From Dehalococcoidales bacterium (GTDB taxonomy: Bacteria > Chloroflexota > Dehalococcoidia > Dehalococcoidales > Fen-1064), in assembly GCA_028713395.1 (NCBI GenBank), contig JAQTOJ010000141.1, forward strand, positions 1 through 5,490: a stretch of DNA of 5,490 bases, written 5' to 3'. Positions 1 to 5,490 of the stretch are shown in pieces (within the stretch, counting starts at the first letter, position 1; each line of letters begins with the position of its first letter). The notes below the pieces were generated by a model, which did not search any database, was not told where the DNA came from, and saw only the letters and a list, made by a program, of their open reading frames with translations. Made by a program: the position numbers and the translations under genes.

Positions 1-1
1 T

Positions 2-97
2 GACTCAGGCAGGATCCAGGGCAAAGCCAATGAAGATTTCATAAGGCAAGGTTGGCGGATCCTGCGGATAATTATCACGGAGCGTTTTCGTGGCTGA
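2..97 (+). CDS. 3' end of an upstream gene (partial), possibly glycosyltransferase-like
   Basis: Reading from base 2 gives 31 sense codons followed by TGA at 95-97. The frame contains NEDFIRQGWRILRIIITERF, an amphipathic, basic tail. The other two plus-strand frames close early, with TGA at 1-3 and TAA at 42-44. The stop lies 8 nt inside the following glycosyltransferase gene, an overlap typical of translationally coupled operon genes. The RQGWRIL pattern recalls the C-terminal tail of some family 2 polyprenyl-type glycosyltransferases, but that is a memory-based resemblance over about 20 residues. Only about 30 residues are visible, so the product is not identified. An alternative is that this is a non-coding leader that happens to be open. 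Confidence 0.45.
   Translation, partial: DSGRIQGKANEDFIRQGWRILRIIITERFRG
79..82 (+). promoter_or_regulatory. Ribosome binding site deciding the GTG start at 90
   Basis: GGAG lies 7 nt before GTG 90-92. That is ideal Shine-Dalgarno spacing and supports GTG as the start of the glycosyltransferase. The site is inside the last codons of the upstream frame. Confidence 0.6.
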
Positions 98-1079
98 ACA
101 ACCGTTACTGTCGATAGTTATCACCAGCTACACCATGGAACGGTACCAGGATGCCACAGGTTTACTGGATAGCATCAAAATTCAGACACTTCCAGACATT
201 GAGATAATACTCATCGTCGAACGCTCGTTCGAATTGTTAGATAAATTAAAGCGATACGTCCGTGATATTAATATCCATAACACTAAAATCGTTTTCAACG
301 ACGGTGAACACGGTCTGTCAAATGCCAGAAACATGGGTATTAAGGAATCCCGCGGCGCGTATATTGCCTTCGTCGACGACGATGCTTTTCCTTTACCGGG
401 ATGGGCTGCAGCGGTCGTGGAAGCTTATAAAGACCCCTCCGTTATCGGTGTGACTGGGCCGTCTATCCCTCTTTGGGAAGACCCCAAACTGAATTGGGTG
501 CCTGAAGAGTTCTATTGGATCGTCGGAGGTTCCGGTTATAGCGAATGGACGGAAAAACGTGAAGTACGTAATGTCTCAGGGACAAACATGTCTTTTAGGA
601 AAGAAGCCTTTACCCAAGCGGGTGTTTTTTTAACCAATTTGGGTGCTAAGGGCGGCGGATCTAGCGGCAAACACGAGCTGGTAGGGGATGAAACCGAACT
701 ATCCATCCGGGTGGTACAGAAGACCGGGAAACGTATATTGTTCATCCCGGAAATGAAAGTCCGGCACCGGGTTTATAAGTTCCGGGTGACACCGGGTTTC
801 GTTGCCCGGCGTGCCTATTGGGAAGGCTACACCAAAGCTCTCTTTAGCAATAGTTACCGTAAAACAATAAAAACCAAGGCGGCGTTAACCGTTGAGCGGC
901 AATTGCTTAATCGCATTGTTTTCAGATTAGTGCCGGATATTGCCACCGGATTCTTTAAAAAACCGGGCATCGCCCGGCGTAAATTATCCATGACGGTCAC
1001 GGCGGTGTTTTTTGTTGGAGTCGGTTACCTCAGCTATACATTCTGGCGGATCGTGGGTCGCGATCAGACCAGAGTATAA
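90..1079 (+). CDS. Family 2 glycosyltransferase (GT-A fold), membrane-associated
   Basis: This 329-residue protein should transfer a sugar from an NDP-sugar to a glycan or lipid-linked acceptor on the cytoplasmic face of the membrane. The start is GTG 90 with GGAG 7 nt upstream, and the protein opens directly into the first GT-A beta strand (LLSIVITSY, residues 6-14). The GLSNARNMGI helix motif (75-84) is followed by FVDDDAFPLPGW (94-105), whose DDD at 96-98 is the metal/NDP-binding DxD-type motif. NVSGTNMSFRKEAF (161-174) and GDETELSIRV (199-208) match the second half of the GT2 domain; D200/E201 lie where the catalytic base region is expected. The strand usually carrying the VDDGS nucleotide-binding residues reads LIVERSFELL (41-50), a variant. 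Residues about 301-320 form one hydrophobic stretch that could anchor the C terminus in the membrane. Donor and acceptor are unknown. Gene order with four sugar-nucleotide enzymes supports a surface polysaccharide role. Confidence 0.9.
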   Translation: MAEQPLLSIVITSYTMERYQDATGLLDSIKIQTLPDIEIILIVERSFELLDKLKRYVRDINIHNTKIVFNDGEHGLSNARNMGIKESRGAYIAFVDDDAFPLPGWAAAVVEAYKDPSVIGVTGPSIPLWEDPKLNWVPEEFYWIVGGSGYSEWTEKREVRNVSGTNMSFRKEAFTQAGVFLTNLGAKGGGSSGKHELVGDETELSIRVVQKTGKRILFIPEMKVRHRVYKFRVTPGFVARRAYWEGYTKALFSNSYRKTIKTKAALTVERQLLNRIVFRLVPDIATGFFKKPGIARRKLSMTVTAVFFVGVGYLSYTFWRIVGRDQTRV

Positions 1080-1090
1080 ATATAGATAAA

Positions 1091-1095
1091 AGGAG
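1091..1095 (+). promoter_or_regulatory. Ribosome binding site for the TTG start at 1102
   Basis: AGGAG sits 6 nt before TTG 1102. An in-frame TAA at 1096-1098, two codons upstream, rules out any earlier start, and the next in-frame Met codon falls around residue 73, well past the Rossmann motif. TTG is therefore effectively forced. Confidence 0.85.
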
Positions 1096-1101
1096 TAACA
1101 A

Positions 1102-2058
1102 TTGAAACAGAATACAAAACAGTCTTATTTTGTAACCGGTGGCGCCGGTTTCATTGGAAGCCATTTGGTAGAGACATTGGTTAGTGAAGGGTACCGGGTG
1201 ACCGTTTATGACAATCTTTGTTCCGGTAAAAAACAAAATATCGAACGCCATATCGGTAAACCGAATTTCAATTTTGTACAAGCCGATATTTTGAATCTCC
1301 CTGTCTTGCAGGAAAAAATGAAAGGACATGATGTCGTTTGGCACCTGGCCGCGAACACCGATATTCCTACCGGTAATCGGGTCACTGACCTGGATTTGAA
1401 TAACTGTACCGTTGGTACTCGGAATGTGCTGGAAGCCATGCGCCTCAATAAAATCAGCGAAATTTTATTCGCCTCCAGCGCCACGGTTTACGGCGATACC
1501 CCTCCCATCGCCCTCTCAGAAAGTATGGGACCTTTACTCCCCATTTCATTATATGGCGCCGGGAAGCTGGCCTGTGAAGGCTTGATTAGTGCGTATTCTC
1601 ACCTTTACGGTATCCGGGCCTGTATGTTCCGCTTCGGCAATGTCGTCGGCGGCAACATGGCACACGGAGTAATTTTTGATTTTATCCATAAGCTGCGCAA
1701 AAATCCCAAGGAACTGGAAATTCTTGGTGATGGCAAACAGGAAAAAAACTTTTTTATGGTCGAAGATTGTATTGCCGGTATGCGTTGGGCTTTCCAGAAA
1801 TCCTCCAAACCCTACGATGTTTTCAACCTCGGTTGTGAATCGAGCGTTACCGTGAAGGAAATCGGGCGCATCGTAGCCGAGGAAATGGGACTGAAAGACG
1901 TGAAACAGGTGTTTACCGGTGGCGCCAGAGGCTGGCCCGGAGACGCCCCGTATGTCCGTTTTGATGTGAACAAGATGAAACAACTTGGTTGGGTCTCTTC
2001 CCATACTTCCCCGGAGGCTGTCCGCATCGCCGCACAGCGTCTCATAAAAACTACTTAA
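1102..2058 (+). CDS. NAD-dependent epimerase/dehydratase (extended SDR, UDP-glucose 4-epimerase-like)
   Basis: This 318-residue extended short-chain dehydrogenase acts on a nucleotide sugar in the cytoplasm, most likely as a UDP-hexose 4-epimerase or a related epimerase/dehydratase. The cofactor motif GGAGFIG is at 13-19, with D37 in VYDNLCSG as the expected NAD-ribose-binding acid, AD at 61-62, and HLAA at 81-84. The catalytic set is SS at 125-126 (ASSATVYG) with YGAGK at 151-155 giving Tyr151 and Lys155. RFGNVVG (177-183) and the GDGKQEKNFFMVEDC region (209-223) form the sugar-nucleotide side. There the usual Arg-Asp of the family (Q-x-R-D-F) is replaced by Lys-Asn, a variation I associate with one subgroup. 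The C-terminal RGWPGDAPYVRFD (276-288) is also subgroup-typical. The length is normal for GalE-like proteins. The gene is 22 nt after the glycosyltransferase and 8 nt before the dehydrogenase. Epimerase against dehydratase activity cannot be settled from sequence. Confidence 0.87.
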   Translation: MKQNTKQSYFVTGGAGFIGSHLVETLVSEGYRVTVYDNLCSGKKQNIERHIGKPNFNFVQADILNLPVLQEKMKGHDVVWHLAANTDIPTGNRVTDLDLNNCTVGTRNVLEAMRLNKISEILFASSATVYGDTPPIALSESMGPLLPISLYGAGKLACEGLISAYSHLYGIRACMFRFGNVVGGNMAHGVIFDFIHKLRKNPKELEILGDGKQEKNFFMVEDCIAGMRWAFQKSSKPYDVFNLGCESSVTVKEIGRIVAEEMGLKDVKQVFTGGARGWPGDAPYVRFDVNKMKQLGWVSSHTSPEAVRIAAQRLIKTT

Positions 2059-2060
2059 GG
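2057..2060 (+). promoter_or_regulatory. Ribosome binding site deciding the ATG start at 2067
   Basis: AAGG overlaps the TAA stop of the preceding SDR gene (2056-2058) and lies 6 nt before ATG 2067. The frame is open upstream to an ATG at 1989, but that start would overlap the preceding gene by 70 nt and add 26 residues before the Rossmann strand, so 2067 is preferred. Confidence 0.65.
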
Positions 2061-2066
2061 CATAAA

Positions 2067-3371
2067 ATGAATAATAATCGGGTCTGTGTTATCGGTATTT
2101 GGCATTTGGGCTCAGTCTATTCCACTGTCCTGGCGGACTCCGGCTACCAGGTGACCGGGGTTGATTTTGACGCTGCCCGGATACGTGCCCTGAATATTGG
2201 GGTTCCCCCTATTTTCGAACCCGGGTTGGAGGACTTGTTGAAAAAGGGCCTCAATTCCGGGAAGCTGGACTTCACCACGGATTTTGCCGCGGCGGTTAAA
2301 AGTGCCGCTTTTGTGATGGTTTCTTTTGATACTCCGGTGGATGATAACGACGATGTGGATTTATCTCCCGTTATCAAAGCCTGTGAAGCGGCTGCCCCAT
2401 ACCTGGAAAACGAAACGGTATTGGTTATCAGCAGCCAGGTGCCCATCGGCACTTGTGATAGCTTAAGATCTTTAGTCAAACGTATCAACCCGGGATTGAT
2501 TTTCGATATCGCGTACGTCCCGGAAAATCTCAGGTTGGGCAAAGCCATAGATTATTTCAAAAAACCAGATCGGATCGTCATCGGCGCAGATAATATGCCG
2601 ACTCTCGATAAAGTGGAGTCGCTTTTCAGTGTTATCCCGTCACCGAAAATCAGGATGAGCCTGAAATCGGCGGAAATGTCAAAACATGCGCTCAACGCTT
2701 TTATGGCCACTTCCATCAGCTTTGCCAATGAAATCGCTAACCTCTGTGATGAAACCGGCGCGGATGCGCTGGATGTTGCCCGCGCGCTCAAGTCTGATGT
2801 ACGCATCGGTAATGGCGTCCCTTTACTCCCCGGTTTAGCTTTCGCCGGCGGGACATTGGCCAGAGATTTGAAAATATTGGGGAAAATCGGTCGGGAAAAA
2901 CAATATGAAACTACGCTTATTGATGCCGTTTTTCTTGTTAATAAACGGCAGAACGGTCTCGTAAAACGGAAACTTGGTAAAATTTTCGGGAAAATCAAAG
3001 GCTTGAATATCGGGATATTGGGTTTAACCTACAAACCGGGTACGAGTACTTTGCGCCGTTCGGCCTCGTTGGAAATCATTAACGACCTTGTTCAGGAAGG
3101 GGCGATAGTCCATGCTTACGATCCCAAAGCGGATCCGGAAGAAGTAAAGAAACACAAAGAGTTCATTTTTGAAAAAGACGCTTACGATGCTGCCCGGGGG
3201 ATGGATGCCCTGGTTATTGTAACGGATTGGCCGGAATTCAAAGAACTGGATTTTAACCGGATAAAAAAACAGATGAAACACCCGGTGATTATTGACGCGA
3301 AAAATATGCTGGATAGCAAATCCATGATTGAAAAAGGGTTCACTTATTCCGGAATAGGCAGGGGAAAATAA
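2067..3371 (+). CDS. UDP-glucose/GDP-mannose dehydrogenase family protein with Thr at the catalytic Cys position
   Basis: This 434-residue protein has the three-part UDP-glucose 6-dehydrogenase architecture: an N-terminal Rossmann NAD domain (about 1-200), a central helical dimerisation domain (about 200-300) and a C-terminal UDP-binding domain (about 313-430). Family hallmarks are SSQVPIGT (122-129), PENLRLGKA (152-160), AEMSKHALNAF (202-212) with the conserved Lys206 and Asn210, and LGLTYKPGT (318-326). Several key positions deviate. The N-terminal GxGxxG reads GIWHLG (10-15), with Trp for the middle Gly. PEFLREG reads PENLRLG, losing the second Glu. The GGSCFPKD active-site loop reads AGGTLARD (260-267), with Thr263 aligned to the catalytic Cys. 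Canonical members oxidise UDP-glucose to UDP-glucuronate in two NAD steps through that Cys. I recall a non-canonical clade with GLWHLG and FAGGTL motifs, so this is probably a genuine subgroup rather than a decayed gene. The exact reaction is uncertain. The start is ATG 2067, and the next gene begins 3 nt after the stop. Confidence 0.88.
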   Translation: MNNNRVCVIGIWHLGSVYSTVLADSGYQVTGVDFDAARIRALNIGVPPIFEPGLEDLLKKGLNSGKLDFTTDFAAAVKSAAFVMVSFDTPVDDNDDVDLSPVIKACEAAAPYLENETVLVISSQVPIGTCDSLRSLVKRINPGLIFDIAYVPENLRLGKAIDYFKKPDRIVIGADNMPTLDKVESLFSVIPSPKIRMSLKSAEMSKHALNAFMATSISFANEIANLCDETGADALDVARALKSDVRIGNGVPLLPGLAFAGGTLARDLKILGKIGREKQYETTLIDAVFLVNKRQNGLVKRKLGKIFGKIKGLNIGILGLTYKPGTSTLRRSASLEIINDLVQEGAIVHAYDPKADPEEVKKHKEFIFEKDAYDAARGMDALVIVTDWPEFKELDFNRIKKQMKHPVIIDAKNMLDSKSMIEKGFTYSGIGRGK

Positions 3372-3374
3372 ATT

Positions 3375-4391
3375 ATGGCTGACCTTAAACACAAAACAGG
3401 GATCATAGGCGCGGGTCTTCAGGGTGGGCGGCGGGCTCCCCCGGTTAATCAAAATCCCGGCTCTCAACTGATGATGATCGCCGATATTATTCCTGAATCG
3501 GCAAAGAAATTGGCCAAAAATATGGATTCCGAAGCCACCACTCGGTGGCAGGATATTGTGGAAAAGTCCGATATCGATACCGTGATTATTTGCACACCGC
3601 CTCATCTCCACGCGGAAATGAGCATCGCAGCCATGAAAGCCGGCAAACATGTCCTTTGTGAAAAGCCGTTTTCCCGCACCGTTGAAGAGTCCCGGCTGAT
3701 GATAAAAGTCGCCAAAGAAACCGGGGTTACCTTGAAATGCGGATTCAATCACCGGCACCACCCAGGTTTCAAAAAGGCCAGGGAATGGTTTGACGAGGGC
3801 TATACCGGTGAACTTAATTATATCCGCTGTGTGTATGGGATCTGCGGACGACCGGGATATGAAAAAGAATGGCGGGCAAACCCCAAACGTGTCGGCGGGG
3901 GTCATTTGATGGAACAGGGCATTCACGCCATAGACCTTTTCCGCTGGTTTCTCGGAGATATCAAGGAAGTTACGGGTTTTATAAGTTCTGCATATTGGAA
4001 AATGGATCCGCTGGAAGATAATGGCTTCGCGCTGTTCCGTACCGGGAAGAACCAGATTGCTTCCCTTCACTCCAGCCTGACTCAGTGGAAAAACACATTC
4101 ACCTTCGAGTTGTCGGGGCAGGATGGCTATATTACCATCGAAGGTTTGGGTGGGGGATATGGCGTTGAAAAAGTCGGCCGCGGCAAGCGGGCATTTTACG
4201 ACCCCTTCAGGGATGACATTATCGAATTTCGCAGTGGGGACATCTCCTGGGCTGAAGAATGGAAAGAGTTCATCTCCGCGATCGATCAAAAGAGGGAACC
4301 GCTAGGGACTGCACTCGATGGTTTGAAATCAATCGAGCTTGTGAATGCGGTTTATGAATCGTCACTCAAAGGGATCACCGTTAAATTATAA
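3375..4391 (+). CDS. Gfo/Idh/MocA family NAD(P)-dependent oxidoreductase
   Basis: This 338-residue cytoplasmic oxidoreductase probably oxidises or reduces a ring hydroxyl/keto group of a sugar or NDP-sugar. The N-terminal Rossmann domain (about 1-125) carries GAGLQG (12-17), the acid-ending strand LMMIAD (32-37), CTPPHLHA (73-80) and EKPF (96-99), whose Lys97 is the conserved catalytic/cofactor lysine of the family. The C-terminal alpha/beta domain contains NHRHHPGF (125-132) and the GGGHLMEQGIHAIDL stretch (174-188), where Asp187 and His184 are the usual D/H pair near the substrate. The length is typical. The context within NDP-sugar genes suggests a role like the WlbA-type NDP-sugar 3-dehydrogenases, but a free-sugar or inositol dehydrogenase cannot be excluded. 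The start ATG 3375 follows the previous stop by 3 nt, with AGGGGA about 10 nt upstream serving as ribosome binding site, which points to tight translational linkage. Confidence 0.88.
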   Translation: MADLKHKTGIIGAGLQGGRRAPPVNQNPGSQLMMIADIIPESAKKLAKNMDSEATTRWQDIVEKSDIDTVIICTPPHLHAEMSIAAMKAGKHVLCEKPFSRTVEESRLMIKVAKETGVTLKCGFNHRHHPGFKKAREWFDEGYTGELNYIRCVYGICGRPGYEKEWRANPKRVGGGHLMEQGIHAIDLFRWFLGDIKEVTGFISSAYWKMDPLEDNGFALFRTGKNQIASLHSSLTQWKNTFTFELSGQDGYITIEGLGGGYGVEKVGRGKRAFYDPFRDDIIEFRSGDISWAEEWKEFISAIDQKREPLGTALDGLKSIELVNAVYESSLKGITVKL

Positions 4392-4420
4392 CCGCCTGCA
4401 CCGTATTTTGTGTGAAAAAC

Positions 4421-5368
4421 ATGAAGAAAAGAGTTCTAATAACTGGCACCGAAGGATTTATAGGTTCCCATTTGGCCGAATATCTGGCAAAAATGGGGCT
4501 ATCTGTTTGCGGCTTGAAATACAAAGCGAACGTGGAAACCAAAACTGAGGGTTCGATCCAATTTCGCGAAGGGGATATCGAAGACAGAGATGGTATTCAC
4601 CGGTTGCTTGAGGAAGTCCGTCCTGATTATGTTTTCCATCTCGCTGCCCAGAGCCTAATTTTACCATCCTGGCAAAACCCGGAAAAGACCTTTCGCGTAA
4701 ATGTCCTCGGAACCATTAATCTCATGGATGAAATAACCAAATTGGGATTGGATCCGCTGGTAATCATTGCCGGTTCCAGCGCCGGTTACGCCTCCGCGGA
4801 TAATATTTTACCCATCAAAGAAACTACTTCATTACACGCCGATAGTCCTTATGGCGTCAGTAAGCTTGTCCAGGATATGCTTGCCGAACTCTATTGGAAA
4901 AAACACCAGCTGAAAACCATACGCATCCGTCCCTTTTTGATCATCGGACCGCGTAAGGTTGGAGATGCATGTTCCGATTTTGCCCGCGGCATTGCCGCCG
5001 TTGAGTCAGGACAAAAGAAATTTATCAGCGTCGGGAACCTTGATTCGGTGAGAGATTTGATGGATATTGGAGATGCGGTAAAGGCAATCTGGCTGCTGGC
5101 GCAAAATGGTACTCCAGGTGAAGCGTACAACATCTGCTCCGGGCAAGGCTATTGCATGCGGGATGTTTTAAACAAATTCATTTCGTTATCTTCGGTGAAG
5201 ATTACCGTGAAGAATAATCCGGAGTTAATGCGTCCTTCCGACCGTCCTGTGATTATTGGCGATAATACCCGCCTTAAAGGTTTGGGTTGGCAGATAGAAA
5301 CCCCCATCGAAACCAGCCTTTCTAATATTCTTTCTTACTGGCGTACCAGGTTAAGGGAAGAAACCTGA
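4421..5368 (+). CDS. Extended SDR, GDP-4-keto-6-deoxymannose reductase-like
   Basis: From ATG 4421 this is a 315-residue NAD(P)-dependent extended SDR. It shows GTEGFIG (9-15), HLAAQS (73-78), GSSAGYAS (118-125), the catalytic SPYGVSK (142-148) with Tyr144 and Lys148, RPFLIIGP (170-177), and a GNLDSVRDLMDIGDA stretch (205-219). It ends with RPSDRPVIIGDNTRLKGLGW (271-290) and a YWR motif near the end. The combination VGNLD..RD..DI.D plus a terminal YWR, and a length near 300, fit GDP-6-deoxy-D-lyxo-4-hexulose reductase (Rmd) better than the longer GDP-mannose 4,6-dehydratase. The product would be a GDP-6-deoxyhexose such as D-rhamnose, but no dehydratase supplying the substrate is in the window, so this is inference. 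An in-frame GTG at 4412 would add three residues (MKN). Neither start has a visible Shine-Dalgarno sequence; ATG is chosen because it directly precedes the KKRVLITG strand. Confidence 0.83.
   Translation: MKKRVLITGTEGFIGSHLAEYLAKMGLSVCGLKYKANVETKTEGSIQFREGDIEDRDGIHRLLEEVRPDYVFHLAAQSLILPSWQNPEKTFRVNVLGTINLMDEITKLGLDPLVIIAGSSAGYASADNILPIKETTSLHADSPYGVSKLVQDMLAELYWKKHQLKTIRIRPFLIIGPRKVGDACSDFARGIAAVESGQKKFISVGNLDSVRDLMDIGDAVKAIWLLAQNGTPGEAYNICSGQGYCMRDVLNKFISLSSVKITVKNNPELMRPSDRPVIIGDNTRLKGLGWQIETPIETSLSNILSYWRTRLREET
5353..5360 (+). promoter_or_regulatory. Ribosome binding site for the gene starting at 5368
   Basis: AAGGGAAG lies 7 nt before ATG 5368, inside the last codons of the SDR gene. 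It supports the TGATG stop-start junction as a true gene start. Confidence 0.6.
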
Positions 5369-5490
5369 TGACGTGGTTGAAAAATAAGATAGGTTTATAT
5401 TTTGGTAACTCATATGCCGAAGCTTTTAGAATATTAACCTCCCGGGAAAAACAACGGCAGCTTCTCACCAACCGTTTTTACGCCAACAGT
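5368..5490 (+). CDS. Start of an unidentified gene (5' partial fragment, 41 codons)
   Basis: ATG 5368 shares its A with the TGA stop of the preceding gene (TGATG) and has a good purine-rich ribosome binding site. The frame stays open for 41 codons to the window edge. The visible protein begins MTWLKNKIGLYFGNSYAEAF and continues with a basic, polar stretch containing TSREKQRQLLTNRFYANS. There is no signal peptide or long hydrophobic segment in this part. I do not recognise the family. A short soluble amphipathic lead-in of this kind is compatible with a methyltransferase, another sugar enzyme or the cytoplasmic N terminus of a transporter, and nothing here chooses between them. Its overlap places it in the same operon. 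Confidence 0.65.
   Translation, partial: MTWLKNKIGLYFGNSYAEAFRILTSREKQRQLLTNRFYANS

Noticed and set aside
9..65. 9-nt inverted repeat: GCAGGATCC at 9-17 and GGATCCTGC at 57-65
   Set aside because: The arms are 39 nt apart with no T-tract, and both fall in a probable coding tail. GGATCC is itself palindromic, which makes the match easier by chance.
1080..1101. Possible promoter or terminator between the glycosyltransferase and the first SDR gene
   Set aside because: The 22-nt AT-rich spacer contains only the ribosome binding site. There is no stem-loop and no room for a -35/-10 pair outside coding sequence.
1136..1928. Repeated ACCGGTGGCGCC at about 1136-1147 and 1916-1927
   Set aside because: Both copies encode Thr-Gly-Gly-Ala within unrelated parts of the same protein. 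It reflects codon preference rather than a functional repeat.
1549..2004. Minus-strand open frame (about 150 codons) opposite the first SDR gene
   Set aside because: It is fully inside a gene with complete SDR motifs and shows no domain or ribosome binding site of its own.
1989..2066. Earlier in-frame ATG at 1989 for the nucleotide-sugar dehydrogenase
   Set aside because: It would overlap the preceding gene by 70 nt and add 26 residues unlike the family. ATG 2067 has an AAGG site at proper spacing.
3024..4289. Long open frame on the minus strand (about 420 codons) opposite the dehydrogenase and oxidoreductase genes
   Set aside because: Its translation is rich in Phe, Pro, Gly and His with no recognisable domain. 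It lies antisense to two genes with strong family motifs, so it is a codon-bias shadow.

Overview
The window is a compact, single-strand piece of a bacterial (possibly archaeal) surface-polysaccharide or glycan locus. It holds five complete plus-strand genes and a partial gene at each edge. The base composition looks close to balanced, Shine-Dalgarno sites precede most genes, and GTG and TTG starts occur beside ATG. I cannot name the organism from sequence alone. The protein style (a GLWHLG-type nucleotide-sugar dehydrogenase and a GALE-like SDR with a GWPGD motif) is one I associate with environmental bacteria, but that is a weak clue.

Layout: 2-97 is the probable 3' end of an upstream gene, overlapping the next start by 8 nt. 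90-1079 is a GT-A fold family 2 glycosyltransferase with a C-terminal hydrophobic segment. 1102-2058 is an extended SDR nucleotide-sugar epimerase/dehydratase with a forced TTG start. 2067-3371 belongs to the UDP-glucose/GDP-mannose dehydrogenase family but has Thr where the catalytic Cys belongs and Trp in its dinucleotide-binding glycine motif. 3375-4391 is a Gfo/Idh/MocA-type NAD(P)-dependent oxidoreductase. 4421-5368 (or from GTG 4412) is a second SDR that resembles GDP-4-keto-6-deoxymannose reductase. 5368-5490 is the beginning of an unidentified gene that shares one base with the preceding stop.

The intergenic gaps are 22, 8, 3 and about 20-29 nt, and both edge junctions overlap. No terminator or promoter is visible, so the whole stretch is probably one operon whose promoter lies upstream of the window. 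There is no gene-free stretch above 30 nt.

Working model: three or four enzymes (1102-2058, 2067-3371, 3375-4391, 4421-5368) remodel NDP-sugars by epimerisation, oxidation and keto-reduction, and the glycosyltransferase at 90-1079 adds a resulting sugar to a growing glycan at the membrane. The exact sugar cannot be read from the window. The most interesting item is the dehydrogenase homologue with altered active-site residues, which may not perform the usual two-step oxidation to a uronic acid.
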